From contig JAZQIE010000061.1 in the NCBI GenBank assembly GCA_045540975.1, forward strand, positions 1-7,678: DNA of 7,678 nt. Direction: 5' to 3'. The DNA is from SIG510 sp045540975 (GTDB taxonomy: Bacteria; Bacillota; Clostridia; Oscillospirales; JAAYXM01). The notes beneath the pieces are model-generated. The model made no database searches and was not told the DNA's origin. It worked only from the letters and a program-made list of their open reading frames with translations. The position numbers and the translations under genes are program-made. Below, piece after piece: positions 1-6,229 of this stretch. Numbering within the stretch: the stretch's first letter is position 1; the number at the start of each line of letters is the position of its first letter.

Positions 1-837
1 CATGATGGAGGAGCCTGTGGAGTACGCATCGTCAAGCTCCATATAGGAAAATTCCCACGAGCACCACAGAATCATTTCTTCCGAGAAGCGGGACAGGTGC
101 ATCATGATGATGGAGATTGCGGAGAGAAGCTCGATTGCATAGTCACGGTCGGACACGCCGTCAAGCGAGTTGTTGGTAACACCCGCAAACCCGAGGAGGG
201 ATGCGACCAGTTCACGGTCGATGGGGTATGTGGTACCTGCCAAAGCGCCGCTTCCCAAGGGGGAATAGTTCATACGCTCAAAGCAGTCCTCCAAGCGGGT
301 GATGTCACGCTTGAACATCTCGCCGTATGCCATGAAGTGGTGCGCGGCGGTGGAGGGCTGGGCGCGTTGGAGATGGGTATAGCCCGGGAGCACGGCTTTG
401 GTGTATTTCTTCGCCTGCTCGGAGAGCACTTTTTCAAGATGGAGGAGACGGGACTTGATTTCCAAAATCTCTTTTTTGAGGTAGAGTTTAAAATCCAGCG
501 CGACCTGATCGTTTCGGCTGCGCGCGGTGTGGAGACGCTTGCCCGTATCCCCGAGGCGACGGGTAAGCTCGGTTTCCACGTTCATATGGATATCCTCATT
601 GTCGGGGGTGAGTTCCAACTTCCCCGAGGTGATATCGTCGCAAATTTCTTTCAGCGCGGCAACGATTTTTTCCGCCTCGCTCTCTGCGATGATGCCGGTT
701 TTTCCCAGCATGGTCGCATGGGCGATACTGCCGGTGATATCTTCTTCATACATCCGTCCGTCAAACTGAATGGAGGAGTTGAAGTCATTGACCAACCCGT
801 CAAGCTCTTTGGAAAAGCGTCCGGACCATAATTTCAT
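1..837 (-). CDS. argH: Argininosuccinate lyase, 3' part beyond window (partial)
   Basis: Catalyses the last step of arginine synthesis in the cytoplasm: argininosuccinate is split to arginine and fumarate. The 279 residues present begin MKLWSGRFSK, the usual ArgH start. They carry the HTARSRNDQVALD motif (about residues 103-115), YTHLQRAQP (about 153-161, with the conserved His of the fumarase/aspartase superfamily), and end in GSSIM, the opening of the GSSxMPQKxNP signature that contains the catalytic serine loop. The window edge cuts the gene exactly inside this signature. ArgH is normally about 460 residues, so roughly 40% lies outside. The start is supported by an AAGGAT ribosome binding site at 847-852, 9 nt upstream. 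It lies 72 nt downstream of argG on the same strand, so the two are probably co-transcribed. No frameshift or missing key residue is seen in the visible part. Confidence 0.97.
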   Translation of the reverse strand, partial: MKLWSGRFSKELDGLVNDFNSSIQFDGRMYEEDITGSIAHATMLGKTGIIAESEAEKIVAALKEICDDITSGKLELTPDNEDIHMNVETELTRRLGDTGKRLHTARSRNDQVALDFKLYLKKEILEIKSRLLHLEKVLSEQAKKYTKAVLPGYTHLQRAQPSTAAHHFMAYGEMFKRDITRLEDCFERMNYSPLGSGALAGTTYPIDRELVASLLGFAGVTNNSLDGVSDRDYAIELLSAISIIMMHLSRFSEEMILWCSWEFSYMELDDAYSTGSSIM

Positions 838-870
838 CTTGAATTCATCCTTTTCATAAATAGTACGATA

Positions 871-895
871 GCGGGCAGAGGGGTGCTCTGCCCGC
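871..895 (-). other. Perfect intercistronic hairpin between argG and argH
   Basis: GCGGGCAGAG (871-880) is the exact reverse complement of CTCTGCCCGC (886-895), with a 5-nt loop. This gives a very stable GC-rich 10-bp stem 14 nt after the argG stop. In the direction of transcription the stem is followed by UAUCGUACUAUUU rather than a U-tract, so it is not a canonical intrinsic terminator. It could protect the argG 3' end, mark a processing site, or partly attenuate argH. The structure is seen directly; its role is inferred. Confidence 0.7.
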
Positions 896-909
896 AAGTG
901 AATCGATTG

Positions 910-2118
910 TTACTTCTGCTCGTCGAGCATTGCGCGGACCTGAATCGGGAGACCGAACAGGTTGATGAAGCCTGCGGAATCCTTCTGATCGTAGACTTCG
1001 TCTTCCGCAAAGGTTGCGATTTCTTCGGAATAGAGGGAGTTCGGACTCCAAACGCCCGCGTTGATCATGTTGCCCTTATAGAGTTTGAGGCGGACATGAC
1101 CGGTCACGCGCTCCTGAGTGCTGTCCACAAACGCGGAGAGTGCTTCGCGGAGCGGGGTGTACCACTGACCGAAGTAGACAAGCTCTGCAAAACGGACCGC
1201 GAGCTGCTCCTTCATGTGCTGGGTGTCACGGTCGAGGCACAAAGTCTCGAGGACTTCGTGCGCCTTATAGAGGATTGCGCCGCCCGGAGTTTCATACACG
1301 CCGCGGCTCTTCATACCGACCAGACGGTTTTCGACCAGGTCGGTGATACCGATGCCGTTTGCACCGCCGAGTTCGTTGAGTTTATAGATGATGTCCATTG
1401 CGCTCATGGAAACACCGTCAATCGCGGTCGGGACACCCTTTTCAAATGCGATGTCAACATAGGTTGCCACATCCGGAGCCTTTTCCGGGGTGACACCGAG
1501 TTCTAAGATTTCATCGTACTTCGGCTCGTTGCCCGGGTCTTCCAAATCCAGACCTTCATGGGACAGATGCCAAAGGTTTTTGTCCTTGGAGTAGTTGGTC
1601 TCACGGGAGATGTTGAGCGGAATGCCGCGTGCTTCCGCATAGTCGATTTCATCGTCACGGCTCTTAAGGTCCCACTCTCTCCACGGAGCGATGATGGTCA
1701 TATTCGGAGCAAATGCCTTGATGGCGAGCTCGAAACGGACCTGGTCGTTGCCCTTACCGGTGCAGCCGTGGCAGATTGCATCCGCGCCCTCAGCCTTTGC
1801 GATTTCAACGATTCTCTTTGCGATAATCGGACGTGCAAAGGAGGTACCGAGCAGGTAGCTTCTCTCATAGACCGCACCCGCCTTGACGGTCGGGATGACG
1901 TATTCGTTGACAAATTCTTCGCGCAAATCTTCGATATAGCACTTGCTTGCACCGGTCTTGATTGCTTTGTCAATCAGACCGTCGAGTTCCTTGCCCTGAC
2001 CCACGTCAGCCGCAACCGCGATGACCTCGCAGCCGTAGTTTTCCTTGAGCCACGGAATGATGATGGAAGTATCCAAACCGCCCGAATATGCGAGCACTGC
2101 TTTCTTAATCTGTTTCAT
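910..2118 (-). CDS. argG: Argininosuccinate synthase
   Basis: Joins citrulline and aspartate using ATP, giving argininosuccinate, AMP and PPi; this is the penultimate step of arginine synthesis and acts in the cytoplasm. The 402 residues match the usual family length of about 400. The N-terminal PP-loop ATP-binding motif AYSGGLDTS is at 10-18. TSFARP at 92-97, HGCTGKGNDQVRFE at 117-130 (citrulline/aspartate and ATP site region) and YSKDKNLWHLSHEG at 176-189 are all intact. The ATG start is set by a textbook AGGAGG (2127-2132) 8 nt upstream. A near-consensus promoter lies just beyond, giving a predicted leader of only about 25 nt, too short for an attenuator, so control is probably at the promoter. 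argH follows after 72 nt. Confidence 0.98.
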   Translation of the reverse strand: MKQIKKAVLAYSGGLDTSIIIPWLKENYGCEVIAVAADVGQGKELDGLIDKAIKTGASKCYIEDLREEFVNEYVIPTVKAGAVYERSYLLGTSFARPIIAKRIVEIAKAEGADAICHGCTGKGNDQVRFELAIKAFAPNMTIIAPWREWDLKSRDDEIDYAEARGIPLNISRETNYSKDKNLWHLSHEGLDLEDPGNEPKYDEILELGVTPEKAPDVATYVDIAFEKGVPTAIDGVSMSAMDIIYKLNELGGANGIGITDLVENRLVGMKSRGVYETPGGAILYKAHEVLETLCLDRDTQHMKEQLAVRFAELVYFGQWYTPLREALSAFVDSTQERVTGHVRLKLYKGNMINAGVWSPNSLYSEEIATFAEDEVYDQKDSAGFINLFGLPIQVRAMLDEQK

Positions 2119-2149
2119 CTTATTGTCCTCCTGAACTTCATTTTGGTAA

Positions 2150-2178
2150 AGTATAGCACAGTATGTTTAATTATGCAA
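2150..2178 (-). promoter_or_regulatory. Sigma-A type promoter for argG(H)
   Basis: On the minus strand, TTGCAT (-35, 2173-2178) is followed by exactly 17 nt and then TATACT (-10, 2150-2155). This matches TTGACA-N17-TATAAT at 4/6 and 5/6 positions. The predicted transcription start is near 2143, about 25 nt before the argG ATG. It sits in a 113-bp AT-rich intergenic gap, unlike the GC-rich genes around it. Confidence 0.7.
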
Positions 2179-2179
2179 G
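2162..2179 (+). promoter_or_regulatory. Candidate ARG box overlapping the argG -35
   Basis: On the plus strand the 18-mer TATGTTTAATTATGCAAG agrees at 13 of 18 positions with the Bacillus ArgR/AhrC operator consensus CATGAATAAAAATKCAAK (recalled). The right half, ATGCAAG, matches perfectly. It covers the -35 box and part of the spacer of the argG promoter, where a bound repressor would block RNA polymerase. AT-rich sequence makes chance matches easy. Confidence 0.4.
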
Positions 2180-2192
2180 AACTTTTTTAATT

Positions 2193-2210
2193 TTTAAATA
2201 TTTATTCATA
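2193..2210 (-). promoter_or_regulatory. Candidate ARG box upstream of the argG promoter
   Basis: On the minus strand TATGAATAAATATTTAAA matches the AhrC/ArgR operator consensus CATGAATAAAAATKCAAK at 14 of 18 positions, including an uninterrupted ATGAATAAA. It lies 31 bp upstream of the candidate box that overlaps the -35. A further TGAAT half-site (minus strand; ATTCA at 2214-2218) sits next to it. Hexameric ArgR usually binds several such boxes; binding here is inferred. Confidence 0.45.
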
Positions 2211-2223
2211 ATATTCATTTGCA

Positions 2224-2240
2224 GATGAATATTATTCATC
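2224..2240. promoter_or_regulatory. TGAAT/ATTCA palindrome at end of glycosyltransferase gene
   Basis: GATGAAT (2224-2230) and ATTCATC (2234-2240) form perfect 7-bp arms around a 3-nt centre. The arms contain TGAAT and ATTCA, the half-sites of the ArgR box, but the half-site spacing is one base shorter than in the 18-bp consensus. The element overlaps the last codons and stop of the upstream glycosyltransferase gene. It may be a third, weaker arginine-repressor site or a small AT-rich hairpin. No U-tract follows it on the minus strand, so it is not a good terminator. Confidence 0.35.
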
Positions 2241-3389
2241 GAAGATACCGCGTTTTTTGAGAAGCTCCTCCATTTCGCGGACACGTGCATCCCACGAGCA
2301 GGCGCGGGCGTATGCGATACGGAGCTCTTCCTTTGCGGGGCCCACCTCATGGAGGGCAAGTTCACACTTGGTGACAAAGTCCATCGCGCTGTGAGAAATA
2401 TACACCGCGTCGGTATATCCCAGCACCTGCTCGGGCTGAGGGGTGCTGACGATGGGACGACCCGATGCCATATACTCAAAGAATTTAAGCGGGCTGACGT
2501 CTTTGGACAGACGGCCTGCACGGAAGGCATTCATACACACGTCAAAGCCGCGCAGGTATGCGGGCATTTCGTCGTACTTCTTCATGCCGAGGAAGTGGAT
2601 ATTGGGGTATTCCTTCAAGTAATCGAGATTGACGCCCGGCATGGGACCGCCCACCAAGACCACCGACCATTCGGGATGGGCGCGTGCGACCTCTTCGATT
2701 GCTTCGTAATCGATGCATTCCTGCAGCATCCCGGAAAAACCGATGATGGGACGGGGCAGGTCGCGCATATCCTCGGGCATGGGCGAATTTTCCTCCACCG
2801 CGCGGTGGAAGTGGTCGAAGTTCACGCCGTTTGGGAGCATGACCGTGTTGGGGTTATAGGTCTCGAGCGTGTCAAACAGACCGATTGCGGTTGCGATGAC
2901 CTGGTCGGCTTTTTCGGCAAGGGTTTTCTCCATCCCGTTTACCGTATCCACATCAATGAGGCCCTTATATGCGGAGTGGCGGTCAACACAGTCATAGACC
3001 AACGCTTTGTGCGGAATATGGTCCACCGCATCCGCGCTCATGGGAGAATAGCACCAGAGCACCGGATTGTCAAACCCGTACCGCTTCATTTTGCCGCGCA
3101 CAAAACGGGCGATTTTCTTTTGATTGAGTTTGTTGATAAAACGGAACTTATTGTAAAACGGGAGCACGGGCGGACAGGAAAAGACCTTGATGTTTTCCTT
3201 GGGCTCGGCAGGGGCTTTCGCCCATGCAAAGAGGCGCTTTACCGTTTTACGGTCTTTGATGGGGGCAAGGTATGTGATGGGCGGGTCGAAATACAGAATC
3301 TCGGCATTCGAGAGGCGCTGCATCACATGTTGCTTTCGGGTGGGAAACGGGTACCACGTACTGGTGGAAAGACAAACAATCTTATTCAC
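2232..3389 (-). CDS. TuaH-like family 4 glycosyltransferase
   Basis: The 385-residue cytoplasmic protein has a GT-B fold sequence pattern. Its N-terminal acceptor domain opens KIVCLSTSTWYPFPTRKQ and contains YDCVDRHSAY (132-141). The linker region has LPNGVNFDHF (185-194). The C-terminal nucleotide-sugar domain has GFSGML (217-222), LVGGPMPG (245-252), PNIHFLGMKKYDEMPAYL (262-279) and SPLKFFEYMASGRPIVST (299-316, the donor-binding E-containing motif). This resembles TuaH-type transferases of teichuronic acid and exopolysaccharide clusters; the exact sugar cannot be told. There is no signal peptide or membrane helix, so it probably acts at the inner membrane face on a lipid-linked acceptor. 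It starts at GTG, supported by AAAGGAGA at 3399-3406 and the conserved N-terminus. It overlaps the preceding pyruvyl-transferase fusion by 8 nt, indicating translational coupling. Confidence 0.87.
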   Translation of the reverse strand: MNKIVCLSTSTWYPFPTRKQHVMQRLSNAEILYFDPPITYLAPIKDRKTVKRLFAWAKAPAEPKENIKVFSCPPVLPFYNKFRFINKLNQKKIARFVRGKMKRYGFDNPVLWCYSPMSADAVDHIPHKALVYDCVDRHSAYKGLIDVDTVNGMEKTLAEKADQVIATAIGLFDTLETYNPNTVMLPNGVNFDHFHRAVEENSPMPEDMRDLPRPIIGFSGMLQECIDYEAIEEVARAHPEWSVVLVGGPMPGVNLDYLKEYPNIHFLGMKKYDEMPAYLRGFDVCMNAFRAGRLSKDVSPLKFFEYMASGRPIVSTPQPEQVLGYTDAVYISHSAMDFVTKCELALHEVGPAKEELRIAYARACSWDARVREMEELLKKRGIFDE

Positions 3390-5601
3390 GGCTCAATATC
3401 TCCTTTACCGCGCGGCGGTTTTCTTTCTCCGCCTTGCGGATGATTTCCATGGCTTCCGCCATTTGATTCGGGGAGGAAAGCAGACTCTCCGCGCAGGAGA
3501 GGATTGCTTTTGCGGTCAAATTTTCGTACTGCAGGCAGAACTCCTCACCGATGTATTCCATGAAACGGGTGACTTTGGAATCGTAAGAAACGCCGATGAT
3601 GGGAACCCCCTGCCCCGCGCCGAAGACCAGCGAGTGCAGGCGCATCCCCACAATGAGTTTCATTTTGGAAAGAATCCCGATGACCGCAAAGACATCGTGC
3701 TGACGTTCAATCACGGATGCGGGCGACTTCATCATGCCGACCACTTCTCGGGCAATCGGCAAATCCCGCTCGTATTCCATGGGGATGAAGGTGGGCACCA
3801 GCCCGAATTTCTCGTAAATCGCATCTGCCGCACGGGCAAATTCCGAAAGTTTGCTCTCCCCTTTCCATTTACGGACCGCAAAGGCGACACGCGGGGTATC
3901 ATCCGCAATTCCCTCCGAGAAGAGCGCGCTTATAACCGCGGTTTCATCCGCGCATTGCAGGTTTAAGGTGGGGTCTGCGGCGAGGATGAGTTTGGGGCGG
4001 GTGACCTTCATGCTTTGGAGTTCATGAAGGCTTCCCGGGTCACGCAGTGTGACCGTGTGCGCCGAACGGTCGATGATGCGGGAGGCGAGGCGGCGGTTGA
4101 ACGGCTTTGAGACCGGACCGATGCCGCAGCCGTACATCATGACGGGGCAGCCGAGGAGTTTTGCCATACGGATGGTAAACAGATAGAAATATAAAGAGCG
4201 CGAGGAGGTGGAGTCCTGAATCAGGCTTCCGCCGCCGTTGACATAGAGGCAGGAGCGCAAAAACGCCGCTGTCATTTTAATCGGATTGAAGGTATAAATC
4301 GAGCGGACACGGTACTGCACACGGGTGGTTTTCGGTGTGCGGGACATGACCGTGATACGCGCCGAGGGCGCCACCTCGGAGAGTTCTCCGATGAGGGCTT
4401 TTAAGATTGCATCATCCCCTGCGTTGCCGCGACCGTAAGAGCCGCAGATTGTGATATTGCGGGGCTTTTCTCGGTCCTGCTTGTAGGTTTCGAGCACACG
4501 CTCGTAAATGGCGCATTGGGTGTCCACCATATTGGAGATGCTGTAGTTCGCTTTCGCCTTTTCGAGAAGCTTTTCCGCCATCTCGCGGCGGACGGACGGG
4601 TTTTCGTAGAGATAGGTGAGATGGGAGGCGAGGGCGTCCACATCACGCGGGGTAAATAACATTCCGTTTGCGCCGTGGTCAATGAGAACGGGCATCCCGC
4701 CGACCGCACTTGTCACCATGGTACATCCCGAGCGCACCGATTCCAGCACGCTGTACGGAAAACTCTCGCTGAGCGAGGAGAGCAGGGCAATGTCGGTCAC
4801 ATGGAGGAAATTATCCATCTCCTTGACCCAGCCCGCAAAGAAGACACGGTCGGAAACCCCGAGCTCCTCCGCGAGTGCGCGAAGGGCATCCCCTTCTTCC
4901 CCATCGCCGCCCAAAATCAGTTTGAGATTCGGGCAGGTGTCTTTGACGCGAGCGATGGCACGGATGACCGTGCCGATGTCCTTTACCGGATGGAAGCGCG
5001 CGGCAAGAGAGCAGATGACGGTGTTTTCGTCATGCGGAACACCGAGCTCGGTGAGGTATTCGGAACGGGTTTTGGTGGGACTTGGAATCTCGTCAAAATC
5101 CAAGCCGTTGTAAATGACATGGATGTGATACGGGTCAAACCCGCGGGAGATGAGCATTTCCGCGAAGTTATCGGTGACCCCGATATATGCATCCAAAAAG
5201 CGAAGCGAGAGGGTGTTGATGAGACCGTTGGTGTACTGCTTGACGCGATTTCCCAAATAATCCAGACGGTAGTCACTGTGCACAGTGGTGACCACGGGGA
5301 TACGGATTTTGCGGCGCAGGATCGCGCCGAAGAGATTCGCCTTCGCGCCGTGGGCATGGATCAGGTCGGACCCGTGGTGTTTCGCAATTTCGGAAACGCG
5401 CGCAAGGTCCCGACGCATACTTCCCGTATGCACCACCTCGACCGGGATGCCCATCGCCTTTGCATCGTCGGCAAATTCGCCGTCACGCAAGGCGACCAAG
5501 ACCACATCATCCAGACGGCCGTTTAACCGAGAGACCAAAGACAGCACATGGGTCTTCGCGCCGCCCACATCACCGCCGCCGATGAGATGTAACACCTTCA
5601 T
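3382..5601 (-). CDS. Glycosyltransferase-CsaB (polysaccharide pyruvyl transferase) fusion
   Basis: A 739-residue, two-enzyme cytoplasmic protein. Residues 1 to about 375 form a GT4-type glycosyltransferase: GGGDVGGAKTH (8-18), HAHGAKANLFG (82-92), the ARFHPVKD donor phosphate-binding loop (201-208, Arg202 and Lys207) and the E-x7-E motif ESFPYSVLE (279-287). After a short charged linker (about 374-382), residues 383-739 are a CsaB-type polysaccharide pyruvyl transferase: GSYGRGNAGDDAIL (387-400), VNGGGSLIQD (454-463), YGCGIGPV (490-497), LRDPGS (519-524) and MRLHSLVFGAGQGVPIIGVSYDSKV (653-677). CsaB moves pyruvate from PEP to a wall-polysaccharide sugar as a ketal; in Bacillus this is needed to anchor SLH-domain proteins. 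Stand-alone CsaB is about 360 residues, so both halves are full length and look intact. The start is supported by GGAG (5609-5612) 7 nt upstream. It is the first gene of the leftward operon. Confidence 0.93.
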   Translation of the reverse strand: MKVLHLIGGGDVGGAKTHVLSLVSRLNGRLDDVVLVALRDGEFADDAKAMGIPVEVVHTGSMRRDLARVSEIAKHHGSDLIHAHGAKANLFGAILRRKIRIPVVTTVHSDYRLDYLGNRVKQYTNGLINTLSLRFLDAYIGVTDNFAEMLISRGFDPYHIHVIYNGLDFDEIPSPTKTRSEYLTELGVPHDENTVICSLAARFHPVKDIGTVIRAIARVKDTCPNLKLILGGDGEEGDALRALAEELGVSDRVFFAGWVKEMDNFLHVTDIALLSSLSESFPYSVLESVRSGCTMVTSAVGGMPVLIDHGANGMLFTPRDVDALASHLTYLYENPSVRREMAEKLLEKAKANYSISNMVDTQCAIYERVLETYKQDREKPRNITICGSYGRGNAGDDAILKALIGELSEVAPSARITVMSRTPKTTRVQYRVRSIYTFNPIKMTAAFLRSCLYVNGGGSLIQDSTSSRSLYFYLFTIRMAKLLGCPVMMYGCGIGPVSKPFNRRLASRIIDRSAHTVTLRDPGSLHELQSMKVTRPKLILAADPTLNLQCADETAVISALFSEGIADDTPRVAFAVRKWKGESKLSEFARAADAIYEKFGLVPTFIPMEYERDLPIAREVVGMMKSPASVIERQHDVFAVIGILSKMKLIVGMRLHSLVFGAGQGVPIIGVSYDSKVTRFMEYIGEEFCLQYENLTAKAILSCAESLLSSPNQMAEAMEIIRKAEKENRRAVKEILSRE
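3399..3406 (-). promoter_or_regulatory. Ribosome binding site deciding the GTG start
   Basis: On the minus strand AAAGGAGA lies inside the last codons of the upstream fusion gene. About 10 nt separates its AGGAG core from the GTG at 3387-3389. The next in-frame Met is at residue 23, which would delete the conserved first beta strand, so the GTG start is preferred. Confidence 0.65.
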
Positions 5602-5636
5602 AAACTCGCTCCATTCGGAAAATAATAGAAAAACTA

Positions 5637-5665
5637 TTGTAGAATTTTACACTTTATTATATAAT
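5637..5665 (+). promoter_or_regulatory. Rightward promoter of the DUF4330-ligase operon
   Basis: TTGTAG (-35, 5637-5642), a 17-nt spacer and a perfect TATAAT (-10, 5660-5665). The -35 matches only TTG plus the correct spacing, so it is weaker than the leftward promoter. The predicted start is near 5672, about 54 nt before the ATG. A small stem (TCGGT/ACCGA, 5677-5691, 5-nt loop) lies in the leader; its significance is unknown. Confidence 0.65.
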
Positions 5666-5666
5666 A
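5655..5666. repeat. 12-bp perfect palindrome holding both -10 boxes
   Basis: TATTATATAATA is its own reverse complement. The central ten bases supply TATAAT on each strand, offset by 4 bp, so one melted region can serve both divergent promoters. RNA polymerase bound in one direction would exclude the other. Confidence 0.75.
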
Positions 5667-5684
5667 TCCAAAAGAGTCGGTCAA
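5656..5684 (-). promoter_or_regulatory. Leftward promoter of the glycosyltransferase-CsaB operon
   Basis: On the minus strand, TTGACC (-35, 5679-5684), a 17-nt spacer and TATAAT (-10, 5656-5661) make an almost perfect sigma-A promoter (11 of 12 bases). The predicted start is near 5649, giving a leader of about 48 nt with its GGAG site at the end. Its -10 overlaps that of the rightward promoter. Confidence 0.72.
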
Positions 5685-5712
5685 GCACCGATGACGAAAT
5701 GAAGGAAATTTT

Positions 5713-5717
5713 GGAGG
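5713..5717 (+). promoter_or_regulatory. Ribosome binding site deciding the DUF4330 start
   Basis: GGAGG lies 8 nt before the ATG at 5726. The frame is open far upstream, with another ATG at 5699, but that one has no comparable site. Extending further would run through the promoter and antisense to the fusion gene. The 5726 start also places the family's N-terminal motif at residue 4 onward. Confidence 0.8.
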
Positions 5718-5725
5718 AATTCATT

Positions 5726-6229
5726 ATGAAACTGGTAAATGAACGTGGAAAACTGTTCGGGATTATCAATTTGGTGGACTTTGTTTTGCTGGTTGCCATC
5801 ATCCTGGGCGTACTCGCGGTGGGCTACAAGATGCTCAACAAACCCATTCAGGAAATGGTGAGCACAGAAGTCCCGGTCACCGTGACCGTGCGTGTGCGCG
5901 GCGCGATGCCCTACTTGGTGGAGGAAATGACCGAGAAGATTATGGCGGGTGACCGCTTGGTCTCGGGCAACGGCTTTGACAATGCGGAAGTGATAAGCCT
6001 CGAGGCGGTACCGTATGTGTACAGCGATTTCTCGAGTGACGGCGTGGGTGTGGAAATCACCGACCCGATTAAAAAAGACATCATCATCAAGGTAAGCAGT
6101 GTGGGAAATCCCGATGCCGCAATCTTCAAGATTGGCACTCAGGAGGTCCGCACCGGCCGCGGCTTCAACTTCAAGACCAACCGCTTTGAGATTGATACCA
6201 TTGTACAGTCGGTGGAATTCGATGGATAA
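5726..6229 (+). CDS. DUF4330-family single-pass membrane protein
   Basis: A 167-residue protein of unknown function. The N-terminus (residues 1-16, NERGKLFGIINLVD) fits the DUF4330 pattern of a short cytoplasmic D/ExGxLFGxxNxxD stretch. It is followed by one membrane helix (about 17-36, VDFVLLVAIILGVLAVGYKML) and an extracytoplasmic domain of about 130 residues, predicted rich in beta strands (for example VPVTVTVRVRGA at 49-60). There is no cysteine, lipobox or catalytic motif, which argues for a structural or accessory role rather than an enzyme. The family assignment is from memory of the motif. It overlaps the next gene, an O-antigen ligase-family protein, by 8 nt, suggesting translational coupling. 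With the divergent CsaB fusion this implies a part in envelope-polysaccharide assembly, perhaps as a partner or length regulator of the polymerase/ligase. That role is inference. Confidence 0.85.
   Translation: MKLVNERGKLFGIINLVDFVLLVAIILGVLAVGYKMLNKPIQEMVSTEVPVTVTVRVRGAMPYLVEEMTEKIMAGDRLVSGNGFDNAEVISLEAVPYVYSDFSSDGVGVEITDPIKKDIIIKVSSVGNPDAAIFKIGTQEVRTGRGFNFKTNRFEIDTIVQSVEFDG

Noticed and set aside
97..831. Long plus-strand open frame of 244 codons opposite argH
   Set aside because: It lies wholly antisense to a clear argH reading frame with intact motifs, has no ribosome binding site, and its composition is that of a reversed coding strand.
883..2190. Two plus-strand open frames (207 and 210 codons) opposite argG
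   Set aside because: Both are antisense shadows of argG, which carries all family motifs; neither has a promoter or recognisable domain.
2794..2809. Perfect 16-bp palindrome TCCACCGCGCGGTGGA
   Set aside because: It lies inside coding sequence and is explained by GC-rich codons. About one such palindrome per several windows this size is expected by chance, and no second copy was noticed.
2349..3966. Plus-strand open frames of 364 and 259 codons opposite the glycosyltransferase genes
   Set aside because: They mirror the codon bias of the minus-strand genes, give His/Gly-rich sequences with no family resemblance, and cross gene boundaries on the other strand.
4675..5526. Plus-strand open frame of 283 codons opposite the GT-CsaB fusion
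   Set aside because: Antisense shadow of the N-terminal glycosyltransferase domain, which is strongly supported.
5285..5725. Upstream extension of the DUF4330 reading frame
   Set aside because: The frame is open by chance through the fusion gene's start and the promoter region. The GGAGG site and the conserved N-terminus place the start at 5726.
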